A DNA stretch of 64,000 bases, taken from contig JAKZAN010000003.1 of the NCBI GenBank assembly GCA_023053545.1, forward strand, positions 72,001 to 136,000, written 5' to 3'. The notes under the pieces were generated by a model. The model searched no databases, was not told where the DNA came from, and saw only the letters and a list, made by a program, of their open reading frames with translations. A program made the position numbers and the translations under genes. The stretch is from Lepidurus packardi (taxonomy: Eukaryota > Arthropoda > Branchiopoda > Notostraca > Triopsidae). This document shows, piece by piece, positions 41,024 through 53,884 of this stretch (its first letter is position 1; every line of letters begins with the position of its first letter).

Positions 41024-44000
41024 ATGGAGATTCTGAAGACAAAAAGATCGAGTGCAAGGCGTCATGTAACGCTGAAGATTAATGAATTGAAGGCTGAATT
41101 GGCTAAGGAACCAACTTCTATAAGTGCTATTAACCTTTTGTTAAGGCAGCTTCAATCAAAGGGAGATGCTCTCAAAGAAGCAGAAGAAAAAGTTTTTGGC
41201 CTTTTAGAAGATCCAGATGAAATTAGCAAGGAATTTGACGACAAGGAGACGTCTCGTGACAAGATTATTGAAATACGTCACCTGGTGGATGAGAAACTGA
41301 AATCTCAAATAAAGCAGCCTTCACTTGTAAAGGAGATCAGCAACATGGAACTTGACGCCGAATATGGAATTACAACACCTTATGAAGATCTGTCCGAAGT
41401 GGCCTCAACAGTCGGCAGAAGAAATAAGAACCACATCAGAAAGCCCAAGATAGATATGAAAAAATTTGACGGATCGGATATGATGGACTGGACAGAGTTC
41501 TGGGATTCTTTCACTTCAGCTGTTGAAGACGATAAAGATCTCGTAGATTCTGAGAAGCTTTCTTACCTGAAATCCTGTTTAGAAGGAGAAGCCCTAACCA
41601 CAGTAAAAGGCATGAAAACAATTGATGCCAATTACGCAGTGGCAAAAGAACTCCTTATGGATCGCTATGGAAGCGAAGAGATAATCTCAGATCAACACAT
41701 TGCTGAGCTTCTAAAAATGAGATCCGTCCGAGAAGGTAACACAAATGATTTAAGAAAACTATATGAAACTTTGGCTTTTCATATACGTGCGCTTAATAAC
41801 CTGGGCAAGTCATCCGATTCTCTAGTTAACGCAATAGCGCCAAAAGTTTTATCTCTACTTCCCGACGAGATTAACGACACTTGAAACAGAGGCCTTGGAA
41901 AGCGAGGAAATTTCTCATTAGAAACTCTTCTTAAATTCCTAAAAGAAGAAGTAAAAACAAAGGAGAAGACCCAATATTCAAAAAGGATCTTAAGTCAGAC
42001 ACAAGAAAATTTTAAGAGAGGTCCCGATATACATAACTCAAAGAAGACGCCTACAGGAGCCGCATTAACCGCAGCGGCGTCCGGGGAACCCAACAAAGAC
42101 CAAAGAGATGCATGTGGATTTTGCCTCAAAAACTGTAACCCGACCACCTGCCAAGAAGGATTAAACAAGAATCTTGAAGAAAGATTAAGGAAACTGAAGA
42201 AAAATGGAGCTTGTTTTCGTTGCCTTCGCAAAGGACATATGTCAAGAAGTTGTAAAGACAATACTGTATGTTCAATCTGCAATAAACCGCATCATACATT
42301 GTTGCACAAGTCTGCTACAACAGCGACAATGGCAGCGAGCAGCCCAGAAAGCTTCAATGAAGAAGTCTTCTTCAGAACAGCATTGGCAGATTTAGAGTAC
42401 AACAATGGACGTATTCAGCGAGTCCGAATACTCTTCGATAGTGGGTCGAATCGGGCTTGGATAAAAACGGAGTTGACGCAAGGCCTAGAAATCGTGAAGA
42501 TAGAACCCATGAGAGTCCGAGGATTTGGAAAGAAGTCGAATTACTCCAAAAACCGAATAACGTACAAGATCAAGCTCTATAACACCCGTGGAGGCAGAAA
42601 TGAAATTATTGAGTTAAATGCAACGGGTATCAACGAAATCGTCGAAACTATCGAATCAAGTAAATTGTCGACGAAATTTAAAAGTACCCCTTTTAAACAA
42701 GTTGGTTACCCGAATGCACCCGAAGTATATCTCAAGGATCTACAACTGGCAGATAATCGCGATGACGTTCCTGAGTTGGATATCGACATCCTCATTGGAC
42801 TGAAGGGAGAATGGGACATCTTTACGGGAGTTACCTTGAAGTCTGAAGTAATGGATACCCCGAGACATTTAGAATCCAAACTTGGATGGATAGTCTCAGG
42901 AGACAGTTGCGTAACCAGTATGAAGAAGCGTGATCCTACGACACTCTTAGCGATTACTAATCAGAACTTGAATGATGAATTAAAGAAGTTTTGGGAACTA
43001 GAAAATCTCGGGATTCCAAGCAAGGAACAAAGACAAATTCAAGAAGACGAAACATTGGCAGTGGAGTTCTTTGAAAAATCCGTTTCTTACAAGGCCGACC
43101 ACTATGAAGTTGGTCTTCCGATTTTGCAAGAGAATCGGAATCTTAACAACAATCGTGGTATGGCTATTCGCCGTTTGGAGCAACAAGAAAAAAGAATGGC
43201 AAGAGATCCGAAACTAAAGAATGCCTACGATGATGCTGTGGATTCTTATATGAAGAATGGATTTGCAGAAGAAGCTCCGAGTGATGCAGAAAAAGGAACC
43301 GTGCGATATTTACCCCATCATATGGTTGTCAGACCCGACAAGGAGACCACGAAGTTCAGACTTTGCTTTGACGCCTCTGCTAAGCAACCAGGCGAAAGGT
43401 CTCTAAACGATGTTGTCTTACCAGGACCTAACCCGATCCCGAATCTACACGAACTGTTGGTACGATTTCGAAAGCATCAGGTAGTTATTTGCCGAGATGT
43501 AGAAAAGATGTTCCTCAAGGTTGGCATTAAAGAAGAGGATCGAAACTATCTCTCATACGTTTACCGCAAAGATGACAAGATCATGGATTACAGAATGAAA
43601 GTGGCTTGCTTCGGAGTTAATGCATTTCCGTTCATCTGCACTTCGGTAGTAAAACACCATTTGGAAAAATATCAGGAAATTTTCACGACTACGGTGGGAA
43701 AATTAAAAGAAGATTTTTTTGTGGATGATTTACTGACAGGCTGCGATAACGAAGAAGAAGCCAAGCAGTTATACAAACAAGCTTCAGAGATCTTAGGAAC
43801 AGCGAACTTTTTCCTAAGAAAGTGGAAAACGAATTCCTCTCAGCTTCGTCGATTCATCGGAGAAGATACCAAATTCGAAAAATCGACTAATGAGGAAAAT
43901 TTAGAACTAGAATCTTTGAATGATGGAACTAACACCCCGCGTATTCTTGGCGTTGTATGGGATCCTAAAACAGTTCACGCGGTGGCGTTGTATGGGATCC

Positions 44001-46557
44001 TGAAGTTCACGACTTCTTACCTCAATCAAGATGGTAAAGAGAAAGACACAAAGCGTTCAGTTGCTAGCATGGCATTTAAGCTTTTCGATCCTTTGGGACT
44101 TTTATCCCCTGTTACCGTACGAGCTAAGATGCTGATACAGAAGCTTTGGTTATGTGGTATCGATTGGGATGAACCGCTAACTGAAGCGTTGAACGAAGAA
44201 TGGGTGAATTGGCTTTCGGAGCTCCAACTGTTGGAATCGCTTGCAATACCGAGGAAGATTATCCCGTCTCCTAACGGAATACAGGAATTTCAGTTGCACG
44301 TATTCGGAGATGCTAGTGAAGCAGCTTATGGTACGGTGGCGTACCTAAGAACTTCCTACCTTGATGGATCTCACCATGTATCCTTCCTCACTTCGAAGAC
44401 CAGAGTAGCTCCTACGAACAAAGTACAACTACCACGGTTGGAATTGATGGCAGGCTTAATTTCAGCCAGACTGGCTAAGAATCTTCTGGAAGAATTAAGA
44501 CTGGAACCGTTGCAGACGAAAATTGTTTGTTGGACTGACTCCACCGTTACTCTTTGCTGGATCAAAGGACCGCCAAGTAAATGGAAACAATTTGTAGCTA
44601 ACAGAGTTTCGGAGATTCAGAAGCTAACGGATCCTTCTAGTTGGAGGCATTGCCCAGGAAAAGAAAATCCAGCCGACAAGAATTCAAGGGGAATGCGACT
44701 GAGTAAATTGAAAACAGATGAAAATTGGTGGAATGGACCATTATGGCTAAGTAATTATGAAGCATATTGGCCAAAAAAGGAAAATTTTGTAACGTTACAA
44801 GAATTGGAAATAGAAAAGGAAGCTCGATGTCTATCAGCTATCAGTAAAATCGAAGAAAGGACAACCGACGTACACAAATTTAGTTCGTACTCGAAACTAG
44901 TACGTTTCGTCGTAAAGCTTTTTCGCATTAAGGACATCTGGTGTAACAAAACGAAGTACACCGGACCGCTAGAAGCTGAGGAGTTCGAAAACGCAAGAAC
45001 ATTCCTTATTAAACAAGAACAGCTATTATCGTTTCAAGAAGACATTAGGAGATTCAAGGAAGGTAAAGAACCAAAAAGTGATTCCCGGTTGAAAAGTTTC
45101 ACGTCGTTCTTGGATAATAAGGGAATTCTAAGAACTGGAGGAAGAATAGAAGAAGCAGACGTACCGTATGGTACAAAACATACTATCCTACTTCCAAAAA
45201 GTCATTTTTCAACGTTGATTGCACGTTACTATCACATAACGAAATTGCACGCTGGTGTAAATGAAACACTCAGCGCCTTAAGGGAAGAATTCTGGATTCT
45301 TCAAGGGAGACAATTGATCAAAAAGTTAGTAAAGTCTTGCATTATATGCAGACGAAATTTGTCACAACCTTACCAGCATAAATGGCTCCTTTACCCATGG
45401 ACCGTTTGAGAAGAGCTTTTCCGTTTGAAAAGGTTGGTTTGGATTTTGCAGGACCATTATTTGTATCGCAAAATGATGGAAAACAAGAAAAGGGATACAT
45501 ATGCATTTTTACCTGCACAGTTGTTCGAGCCGTCCATCTCGAACTTTGTTCCTCAATGGACACGGAATCATTTTGGATGGCGTTCAAACGTTTCGTAGCC
45601 GTAAGAGAAAGGTGTACAGCTATCTATTCTGATAACGCACGTACATTTAAGAGAGCGAATAAGGAGCTTCAAGAACTTTGGAAAGAACTCCAGAAGCTTC
45701 AAGAGAAAGAAGAGTTCCGAACATACTTGGGTTTGCAGAAAATCCATTGGGAATTTATAGTTGAGCGAGCCCCATGGTGGGGAGGAATGTATGAACGACT
45801 GGTACGGAGTGTGAAAGTCCCTTTGCGCAAAACTCTCGGAAAATCTAGCCTAAATTGGGAACAACTGAACACCACCTTAAAAGAAGTTGAGGCGATGATA
45901 AACTCAAGACCACTCACGTACCTAAGAGACGACCCTAAAGAACCCGAAATTATTACACCAGCACACTTCCTAATAGGTCGCTCTATGGATGGACTGCCGG
46001 AAGAACAAACCCTCACTCACACAGAAATTAACGAAAGTAAGGCAGCAAAGATCTCAAGAATGTTGAAGCACAGACAACAACTGATCGACATATTATGGGT
46101 CAAGTGGACTAAAGAGTATCTTGTGGAACTTAATAACACGAAGAAATGGCGTAAAACTGCTAAAGAAATTAAAATAGGAGACGTAGATCTCGTGTTGGAT
46201 AAGAACAAAATACGACTGTTGTGGAAGACTGGGATTATAAACGCAGTATTCATAGGACGAGATGGAAAGATAAGAGCAGCGGAAGTACGAACGACTTCGG
46301 GAAATCTACGCAGAGCTGTTCAGTGCCTTTGCCCTCTCGAAATGAATGTGGATGACGAAAACCTAGTGCCTGAATTAGACGAAAACGGATCTAATTCGCA
46401 AGAGGAAATTATAGAAGTACAAGAAGATCCGGAAATACTCGCCGATCGAGAAGACACGAGAGAAAGTGAGGATTTTACGATTCCTCACTGTTCGGACGAA
46501 ATGTTAAATCTTACAACCTTTGCATGCAACTTTGACAACTTTACCCTTTCTCCCTAA
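41024..46557 (+). pseudogene. BEL/Pao Gag-Pol of element 2, two small lesions
   Basis: One polyprotein reading, broken by an in-frame TGA at 41882-41884 and a one-base loss near 45380. Parts in order: coiled-coil Gag with DUF1759 core (about 41450-41880); three Cys-rich knuckles (42118-42300, including CFRCLRKGHMSRSC); protease with LFDSGSNRAWI (about 42434); reverse transcriptase with YLPHHM (43306) and an FVDD box (about 43722); RNase H with FGDAS (44304) and WTDST (44534); integrase zinc region with HAG...CIICRR (45250-45350); integrase core with GLDFAGP (45437), YSDNARTF (45628) and WWGGMYERL (45777); then a DUF5641-type end. All catalytic residues are present. The TGA lies between Gag and Pol and could be a mutation or a readthrough site; the one-base loss is a mutation. 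Confidence 0.93.
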
Positions 46558-46988
46558 ACTCCAGATGTACGGAGCTCGAGAAAGGCGTAACTAACATGTA
46601 ACTAGGCTGAAAACTGACTCCTACGATTGACAGGCCAAAAAAGGGGTACCTTTTGCATGGACCACCGTAGGACGATTTATGACTGACAAAAAACAGACTT
46701 CGCACATGTTTCTAGACGTTTAAAATCTTTAACTGACCAATGACGACGATGAGCGACAAAGACTTCAGCTTAGTATAAATGTAATTTTGTATGAAGAATA
46801 CGAAGAGTTCTTGCTTGACGTTGGAGACGTGTGCATCTTTACTGCTCAGTAAAAAGGCTTGCAACGGAGCAAAGCTCATAGTTCAGCGATTTAAGCCGAG
46901 TTAAAATTCTCTTTATATTACAGAAGGGTAATCTAGGGAACTCGTGCTTAAATCTGGTCCTCCATCTGAACACTCACGGTGGGGAGTG
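46558..46988. other. 3' non-coding leader of BEL element 2
   Basis: Between the polyprotein stop and the 3' LTR. Holds the polypurine tract just before 46989 and no gene. Confidence 0.6.
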
Positions 46989-47278
46989 TGTTCTGGAAAG
47001 AACCAAGAAAGGAAGAGTGATAAGAAGAACCATTAGATATAGATGCTAATGTAGATTGTTTTACCCTATTTCATATGAACGTTTGAAATTCCCGCGATAC
47101 GTTCCATATGTTAAAGGCAGAAAAAGGCAGAATTCTTAGAACTGGGACGGACGTGGTTCGGTCGTTGTCTCTCGTATAAGGGATACTGTTTGTTCTCTCT
47201 CAAAATAATTGTGCAAAATATATACGGAAATAAATTGCTATATTCACATTCGTGATTACAATCCTGTTATCCAGAATA
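46989..47278 (+). repeat. 3' LTR of BEL element 2
   Basis: Pair of 40539-40828, ending CCAGAATA and followed by the CTCTT duplication. Confidence 0.95.
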
Positions 47279-48311
47279 CTCTTGTCTTTCCCCCCGCATT
47301 GCAGCCACCGTCTGCAGCCATTGGATGTTGCCGTTTACGCGTCCCTAAAAGGTGCGCTCAAACGGGCTTTTAATGATTGCATGACCTCCAATCCACACCA
47401 GAGGATCACTATTGCGCACATCGGCAACCTGGTTGGGATTGCGTACTCATCTGCATTTACTATAAAACATCCGGATTTTCGAAGCCAGGAATCTGGCCTT
47501 TTAACAGAAATGTCTTTAGCGAAGAAGACTTTTTCGCTGCCTCAGTTAGCGATCAGCAATTTGACTCAACGCCTCTCAGTGTCGCTAACATTCAGGCTGT
47601 TGTTCCTCTTGACAAGGATGAAACACTTACCACAAGAAGTCCCAATACCGACGCCAACAGCTTAGTAGCAGTGTCTCATGACGACTTGGTTAGCGACCAT
47701 TCGTTTGAGGTAAGTCTTGCCAGTAGCATCTCAGGAAGACCAATCTCGGTGTCTCCCCATGACATACGTCCATATCCCAAAGCTTTACCTCGCAGGAACA
47801 CTACTCGAGGTGCAAAGCGGAAGAAATCTTCAAAAATTTTAACAGACACTCCCGAGAAGAAAAGGCTAGAAGAGGATGCGGCAGTTAAAAGAGCAAAACT
47901 TGATGCTAGGGCATCAAGACAAGCTAAGAGAAACGTTTCGGTTTTGCTTAGTACTCAGAAGAAAAAGAAAAATGTTGCCAAGGAAGTATAGAAAATGAGC
48001 CGTCAAATGGTAACGCTTCTCGCATGTGACAACGAATCTGATTTGGAGAAGCCACTACCTTAGTGCTGGAATGATTGAAGCTTGTCACCGACTTTTCAAG
48101 TCTTTGCATCCCCTAGTTGCCCAATTAATTAATTTTTTCTCTTGTTCAATGTATCTGGTAACTCAGTGAGTTTAAAAGTTTGATCTCTTGTCGTTTGCTT
48201 CCAAAGATTTTTTACTTAATCTGCTGTTCGCTTAATGTAAGTGCAATCTTTACCAAAGATGTTGCTGAATTCGGGACTCGTGACCCCCAAAAAATTTGAT
48301 TCATTGTTCAA

Positions 48312-48909
48312 ATGTTCGATATCCTAGCCAACAAATCACCAGCCTGCAATCTGTTTCTAACCTTTAAAAATGCAAATGAAATGATGGAAACTGGAAATCT
48401 TTTAAAAGAAACTACACTTTCCCAACTCGGATCCGTAAAGACTGTCGTGAGGCAACGTAACCGGAATTCACCAACTTCCTCGCGACCTCGACCTGAACAC
48501 TATTTGTTCCCATATGTCAGAGAAAAACTCAGCACTCGGCGTACATTTTGTTGCAGACCAAGCTAAATGGCTGAACCCGAGCGGCACGAAAAAGTTTGGA
48601 TCAATCTGGTACATCTGCTCAACAACGGAGGAAAAAAGCAAACTTCTCAACGAAGCAGCGCTCCTCGCCTTTAACAGGGTTGTACAGATCGAGGACGTGA
48701 GACATTCACCTCTAATTCAATGTTTTAATTGCCTCGCTTTTGGACACATAGCCTCAGCTGGCAAACGCCTAATCCCCACCTGCGCAAAATGCGCATCAGC
48801 AGAGCACTCAACGAACACCTGCCACGTCAAAGAACTGAAATGTGCGAACTGCCGCGGCAAACACGAAGCCTTTCACCGTTCATGCCCAGCTAGGATTGCT
48901 GCTCTCTAA
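48312..48909 (+). pseudogene. LINE ORF1 (Gag-like) with three zinc knuckles
   Basis: The first part (FLTFKNANEMMETGNLL and LGSVKTVV) and second part (VHFVADQAKWLNP, GSIWYICST) are in different frames, shifted near 48470-48500. The C terminus carries CFNCLAFGHIASAGK, CAKCASAEHSTNTC and CANCRGKHEAFHRSC, three CCHC-like knuckles. In the first, the final Cys is replaced. The protein would bind LINE RNA. Confidence 0.8.
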
Positions 48910-48956
48910 AAACTGTCAAATAACCCGACGGCAACACCAACGACATCGTCACAAAC

Positions 48957-51900
48957 ATGAAACGCACGACTAGAAGTGACGCTCAACAAACAACTGACGT
49001 AAACCAACCTAACCAACAACGAAACAACGGAGGAATAAGCATCATCTTTCATAACATAAGGAAAAGCTTTTTCCAACTTACAGAGACTCTGAGAGAAGCA
49101 AACATTCAAGAAGCGAAAGCAGTCTTCATATTAGAGCCACCTACAAAGATGTCGAATCAATCTCAACAGGGTTTTGACCTAATTATGCCTCAGACGGGGT
49201 ATAAAGGGGTGGTCTGTTTCAAGAGACCAAATACGTTCCATTTTCAAATCCAATCAGTACAAGAATTGTACTCCATTTCAAAAATACAACCTGAGAATCT
49301 ACCTTCCATAACACTTGTATGCATCTACAGAAGGCAAACCAATGATACACTCAAACTACTCACCGAGATATGGCACCAGTTGAACGACACCACCTCTCCC
49401 ATCATTCTATGCGGCGACTTTAACGCACATCCTTGGTATTGGGAAAACAAACCTCCAGACGGACCGGGTACACAGTTATACGATTTTGTCACGGAGAAAA
49501 ACATGGTCCTTGTAAACGAATGGAACACTCCAACCTTTCAAAATGAAAGAGGAGATTCCTCAACAATAGACCTCGTCTTTGCCTCACTGAAGATCGCAGA
49601 ACGCATGCAAATTATACCCCTAAATAACAACTCTTTCCCCAACTCGTCGGATCACAATGCTTTCTCCTTACGGATACATACACCTGTTAAAGAATTCTCC
49701 CCGCCTTTTTGGAACTACAAGAAAGCCGATTGGAAATCACTTAATGAAGACCTTTCCAATAAATTAAATGAAATGGAAAAGACATTGACACAACTCAACT
49801 CTACCGAGCAACATGATAATGCAGTTGGCCGTCTATCCGCTATTCTCATAGACACCGCTACAACGTTCATCCCAAAAATAAATTTATCGAACAAAAAAAT
49901 TCCTTGGTGGAATTCTACACTCAAATCCTTAAAGAAAGATGTAGCTAAGAAACTAAGAACGTACCGCTCCTACCCAAATGCTAACAACGATAGACTCTGG
50001 AAGGATGCTAGAAACGAATACACTAGTCAATTCCGAAAAGCCAGGGAGAGATACTGGGAAGACAAAATATCCACCTCAGACACAAAGTTACTATGGAACT
50101 TAGACAGGAAAACACGGAAAACTACCACAAATAGCTCACTTGACCTTCTCGACTCAAACCGGAAAACTTTCCAAAACGAAACGGAGAAACTAAATCACCT
50201 AGCAGTGAAACTACTCGAAGCAGATCTTAGCCCACCCATAAACAACAAACCAAGGAGGATGCACCCAGATGTAAGTAAACGGCCGAAATGCAGACATGAA
50301 GTTCAGCACAAAATTTCACACGCTGAAATTACAACTATTGTTGACCACCTCCCACCCCTAAAAGCACCCGGCACGGACCTTATACAACCAACTCTTATAA
50401 AAAACACGTGGAAATCGATTGGACCTTGTATAACTGGATTTTTCAACACAAGTGTAAAGCTAAAACACTTCCCAACCCCCTGGAAAACCGCTAAGATCTT
50501 TCCCATCCCAAAACCCGGTAAAACGGACTACTCTACCTATAAGAGTTTTAGACCAATTGCCCTTCTATCGTGCCTGGGAAAAATACTGGAAAAAATCATA
50601 GCAAACAGGATTATAACCCACTTCGAAACCAATAACTTACTATCCTCAAATCAATCGGCCTTTCGCACAAAGAAGTCAACAACAAACTCGCTAATCACGC
50701 TGTCGGACAAAATCCTAAACGGTTTCGACAAAACGAAAGTGACATCTGCTCTCCTTCTAGACATCGAGGGAGCTTTCAACAATGTTCTACACGGAAAACT
50801 CCTCCAGAAATGAGAAAGGAAAGATTCCCAACCTACATGTCTGAATGGGTACGAAGTTTTCTTGAGAACCGTTCAGGCTTCGTAATAAACGGCCCATCTT
50901 TCAGTGATACCTTCATCATGCATAAAGGTGTACCACAATGCTCTCCCCAATACTCTTTCTCCTCTATATAGACGACGCACTCCACCTGCTCAAACAAAAA
51001 CGTATCACCACAATTGCGTACGCCGACGACCTGCTCCTCGCGGTGACAGGCTCATCTAGCAAGATCAACGTTAAAATTCTTAAAATGCCCTTAAAACGTT
51101 GGAAAAATGGAGTAAGAATCTAGGCTTTATTTTCTCGAAAAGCAAGACGGAACTCATACACTTCTCGAGGAAAAGAACTGACGAAACTACTGCCTTAACC
51201 TGGAATGAAGACGTTATATGCCCCAAAGACAGCGTTCGCTATCTTGGCCTAATTTTCGACACGAACTTAAACTGGTCAAAACAAGCTGCTCATCTTGCCT
51301 CAAAAGGGCATCACACAATTAGCAGACTACGCAAATTAATCACCTTCCTACCAACTATTAAAGTCAACCAAGTAAGAACGCCGGTCCTGAGTCTTCTCTA
51401 CTCGACAATTCTGTACGGTCTTCCAGCCTGGTCTAACACTAAGCTATCCTCCCTTGAATCTGTACGAACACTACATAGACAAGCCCTGCTTCTTATTACC
51501 GGTGCACTCAAAACTACCCCCACTTCAGCTCTTGAAGTTGAAACAGGCACTCCTCCTTTAAACCTCCTCTCGCTCGAAAGAACTCTAAGATTCAGCCACA
51601 ACAACTCGACTATCCCAAACGCCATCGCACCGAAACACAAACGTTACGCCTCATGTTCATTCTTAATAGTCACTAAAAAATAACAATCTGCTCACCGATA
51701 AGTCCGAAGACATGATGAAAAGTATAAAGCATCTGATTTTACAGAAATGGCAAGAAGAATGGTCTACCTCTGCCTCCCCTTCCGCGACCTACAGATATCT
51801 CCAACGCTGCAACCTATCTGCAAAGTTGACCAAGACAGACGGACTATTTCTACACTTATCAGACTTAGAACCTTACATTTCCCGACAAAGTCATTCCTCT

Positions 51901-52136
51901 ACCGCATTAAAAAGACACAAGACTCAAATTGCACCTGTAACAATCACTCGAAACAAGACCTCAGACACATGTTTTTCCACTGCAGACTCTTAAATAGATC
52001 CAGAGCTATTTTGCTAAGAGACTTATCAAAACTTCGACTCCACTTTAATCCACAGACTATACTCACAAACCCAACCGCTTACAAAGCAATAAATACTTTT
52101 GCCATCTCGGCTCTAACAGCCCTACATCCCAACTAA
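48957..52136 (+). pseudogene. LINE ORF2: endonuclease and reverse transcriptase, multiple frameshifts
   Basis: The first 618 codons are open: endonuclease with CGDFNAHPWYW (about 49410) and STIDLVFAS, SSDHNAF. The reverse transcriptase begins with PIPKPGKTDYSTYKSFRPI (about 50505) and QSAFRTKKST. The frame breaks near 50810 and in the QGSP-type box (about 50938), then FLLYIDDAL and YADDLLL (about 51025) follow, and there are more shifts near 51100 and 51680. The C terminus ends in a C-x-C...H...C zinc motif (TCNNHSKQDLRHMFFHC, about 51940). At least four lesions; dead. Confidence 0.87.
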
Positions 52137-52371
52137 CCCACTAACCAGAAGTGACGCTGACTTCTCCCTGACGTACGAGTTATCTGACTTTTTTAGAATA
52201 AGGAAAGAAGCTATTACCATATCTTTGCTATAGTATGGCTACGCTCTCCTTTCGAGGAATAGCGTAAATGAATGTATGTTTGTAAAATTGTTCACTGATT
52301 ACTTAACTTCAGACCCAATAAATAGGCTGCAACGAGCAGTCCTCATGCTGAGATAATTAAAAAAAAAAAGT

Positions 52372-53138
52372 GAATGCGAATATTCCCCACTTGTTTCTTA
52401 CCTCTAAAACTTGTAAAAAGTGCCACTTATTCTGACAAAACACGCTAAACGTCAACAGGAGAGGCTTCCTTAGGAGCTGCCACCCAGCCACAGCTGCGTT
52501 CCAGTTGCGCAATACGACTCGGGCGCCATTATGAGAGATTTTCGGCATTAACGGTCCACACGGAACTAGTTTAAACGGTGCAAACGGAACTAGTTAACTC
52601 ACTTATTCAATAATGATAATTAGCTATTTAATTTAACTGCGCTCTCTAAAATTAATGGGAATGGGGAAGAGATTTTAATTTCATTCAAAAAATGAATTAT
52701 AGAGAGCTAATTTAAATAATTCAATCAACTAACGATTAGCCAAGTAAGAAATAAACTCTTTACTAGCTCCATGTAAAAACGGTATTTTTAGCAAAAGGTT
52801 TAACTCAAGCCGTTTCTGTATGTACTGGTAATGAAGCCTTAGAGATTCTAAATTAATAATAAATTGATCAAAACGACGGATTACTTGCCTGTAGTGCGGT
52901 AATAAGTGTGGCGCGGATCACCGCCATTTTGTGGAGGCAAGTGAAGACGCATCCAAACCGCGCTCTCGCTTTCGTACGGTTTCATTGTTTACCCTAGTTT
53001 CTTTTGATTGACTTTGATACCAAGTGTAGTTCGGTGCTTTCTGCACTTATAGTGATTCTTTCTGCTGTGTTTAGTTTTCTGTTTGTGCATGAACGAAGCC
53101 CTTAAAACTTGTTATTCAGGGCTTAGCCCAGCAACGTA
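52372..53138. other. AT-rich non-coding stretch
   Basis: Contains two AACGG(T/A)NNACACGGAACTAGTT-like words (52550-52600) and an imperfect inverted pair GCTCTCTAAAATTAA / TTATAGAGAGC (52636-52707). 52970-53138 may be the leader of the following frame. No gene recognised. Confidence 0.4.
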
Positions 53139-53570
53139 ATGTTACGGACACCGGAAAACTCGCCCAAAAAAGGGGGAAACCACTCTTCACAAGCTGGCCC
53201 GTCCTGTGCTCCAGAGAGTATAGTAATAGACTCGCCCATCCCGGCCGTTACACCTCAGCCCCAAGTGAAGTGCCAATCCTGTGGAGACCTATTTCAAAAG
53301 GATAAGCCTGCTGCAAAGAACTGCAAAGCGTGCCGAGAAAAAAAATCCAACCCAACCCATGCTCAGAAACGACCTTTACTCTCCCCTTCAAGCGACCTAG
53401 CATTCCGTAAGAGGTCCTTCTCTATCGAAGACACTACGCAATTGTCCACCATGAACTACATCCTCTCCACGCTTAGGTCGCTCAAAGACAACAACGAAAT
53501 CCTGACCCAAGAGATAATGGCTTTAAAAGCGGAAGTCATTAGCTTCGTCAAGACAAATGTTCAACGTTAA
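53139..53570 (+). CDS. Hypothetical 143-residue protein, LINE ORF1-like
   Basis: A complete frame with an ATG start. The N-terminal part is Ser/Pro-rich. Then comes a zinc-ribbon-like C-x2-C...C-x2-C (CQSCGDLFQKDKPAAKNCKAC, about residues 45-65), a basic linker and a C-terminal coiled coil (TLRSLKDNNEILTQEIMAL). This layout resembles ORF1 starts of LINEs, and the coiled coil is weakly like that at 38678-39050. What follows (53571 onward) is low-complexity sequence, so if it is a LINE the rest is gone. Function unknown. Confidence 0.4.
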   Translation: MLRTPENSPKKGGNHSSQAGPSCAPESIVIDSPIPAVTPQPQVKCQSCGDLFQKDKPAAKNCKACREKKSNPTHAQKRPLLSPSSDLAFRKRSFSIEDTTQLSTMNYILSTLRSLKDNNEILTQEIMALKAEVISFVKTNVQR

Positions 53571-53866
53571 ATGTTCAATGTTAAAATGTTCAACGAGTGG
53601 TTCATCCCGAATTCGGAATACCCGCCCGAGAAAGTAACAACGTCAATTCCTTGCGACTAGCTCTTTTGAATGAAGTAATGGAAGAGCAAGTAGCAAACGC
53701 AATGAAATATTCAATGAAATAATGAAATAAAAAATGAAATAAAAACAATGAAATAAAAAACAACAACATTAACGCTAATGATAATCAACTGTTAATGAAG
53801 GTTCTGATTTAATGAAGTTGGCACAAGTTCATTAACTATGACCAACATTAGCTAATGCCTAATTAA
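53571..53866. repeat. Low-complexity AATGAAATAAA / ATGTTCAACGTTAA stretch
   Basis: Short irregular tandem words ATGTTCAA (53560-53600) and AATGAAATAAAA (53700-53760). No gene. Confidence 0.6.
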
Positions 53867-53884
53867 AGCCCCGTCTAGACAACT

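Larger units (their letters stand above)
40534..47283 (+). mobile_element. BEL/Pao LTR retrotransposon 2, full length, with target duplication CTCTT
   Basis: The element spans 40539-47278 (6,740 bases) with 290-base LTRs and is flanked on both sides by CTCTT (40534-40538 and 47279-47283). It interrupts the pogo transposase codons for GIVL/LSFPPH, which rejoin cleanly if the element and one CTCTT are removed. The LTRs begin TGTTCTGG and end CCAGAATA. Directly after the 5' LTR lies TGGTCCTCCGGGCC, the primer-binding-type motif. Before the 3' LTR is GGTGGGGAGTG as a polypurine tract. By eye the LTRs differ at about five positions, so this is a fairly recent insertion. Confidence 0.96.
39051..47991 (+). 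mobile_element. Pogo-like (Tc1/mariner superfamily) DNA transposon, split by BEL element 2
   Basis: The left end follows a TA dinucleotide (39051-39052) and starts GGGGAGAGTGGGGCACG. Related GGGGCACGTCCGGACA and GGGGCACGTTCCGGACA repeats lie inside at about 39403 and 39424. The transposase is on the plus strand, in two halves on either side of BEL element 2 (40539-47278). No matching inverted right end was found after 47991, so the right side is lost, apparently next to the LINE at about 48250. Confidence 0.8.
39478..47991 (+). pseudogene. Pogo-like transposase, broken
   Basis: 39556-39720 encodes a psq-type helix-turn-helix (ARKYGIPTSTLADNI), and the next part a CENP-B-like DNA-binding region. 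The DDE_1 catalytic core has the first Asp in WNCDETGV (about 40135) and the second in LLLLDNHESH (about 40465). After the BEL insertion, SFPPHCSHRLQPLDV (about 47290) carries the third Asp. Frame breaks lie near 39870, 40317 and 47466, in addition to the 6.7-kb insertion between codons of the core. The C terminus is Lys-rich and nuclear-signal-like. It cannot work as it stands. Confidence 0.85.
48250..52371 (+). mobile_element. Decayed LINE (Jockey-like order: Gag ORF1, EN-RT ORF2) with poly(A) tail
   Basis: A Gag-like ORF1 with zinc knuckles is followed by an endonuclease-reverse transcriptase ORF2 and a 3' end at a 12-A tail (about 52360-52371). No RNase H was seen. The 5' limit is uncertain because both ORF1 and the neighbouring pogo element are decayed. 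A clean target duplication was not found. Confidence 0.82.
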
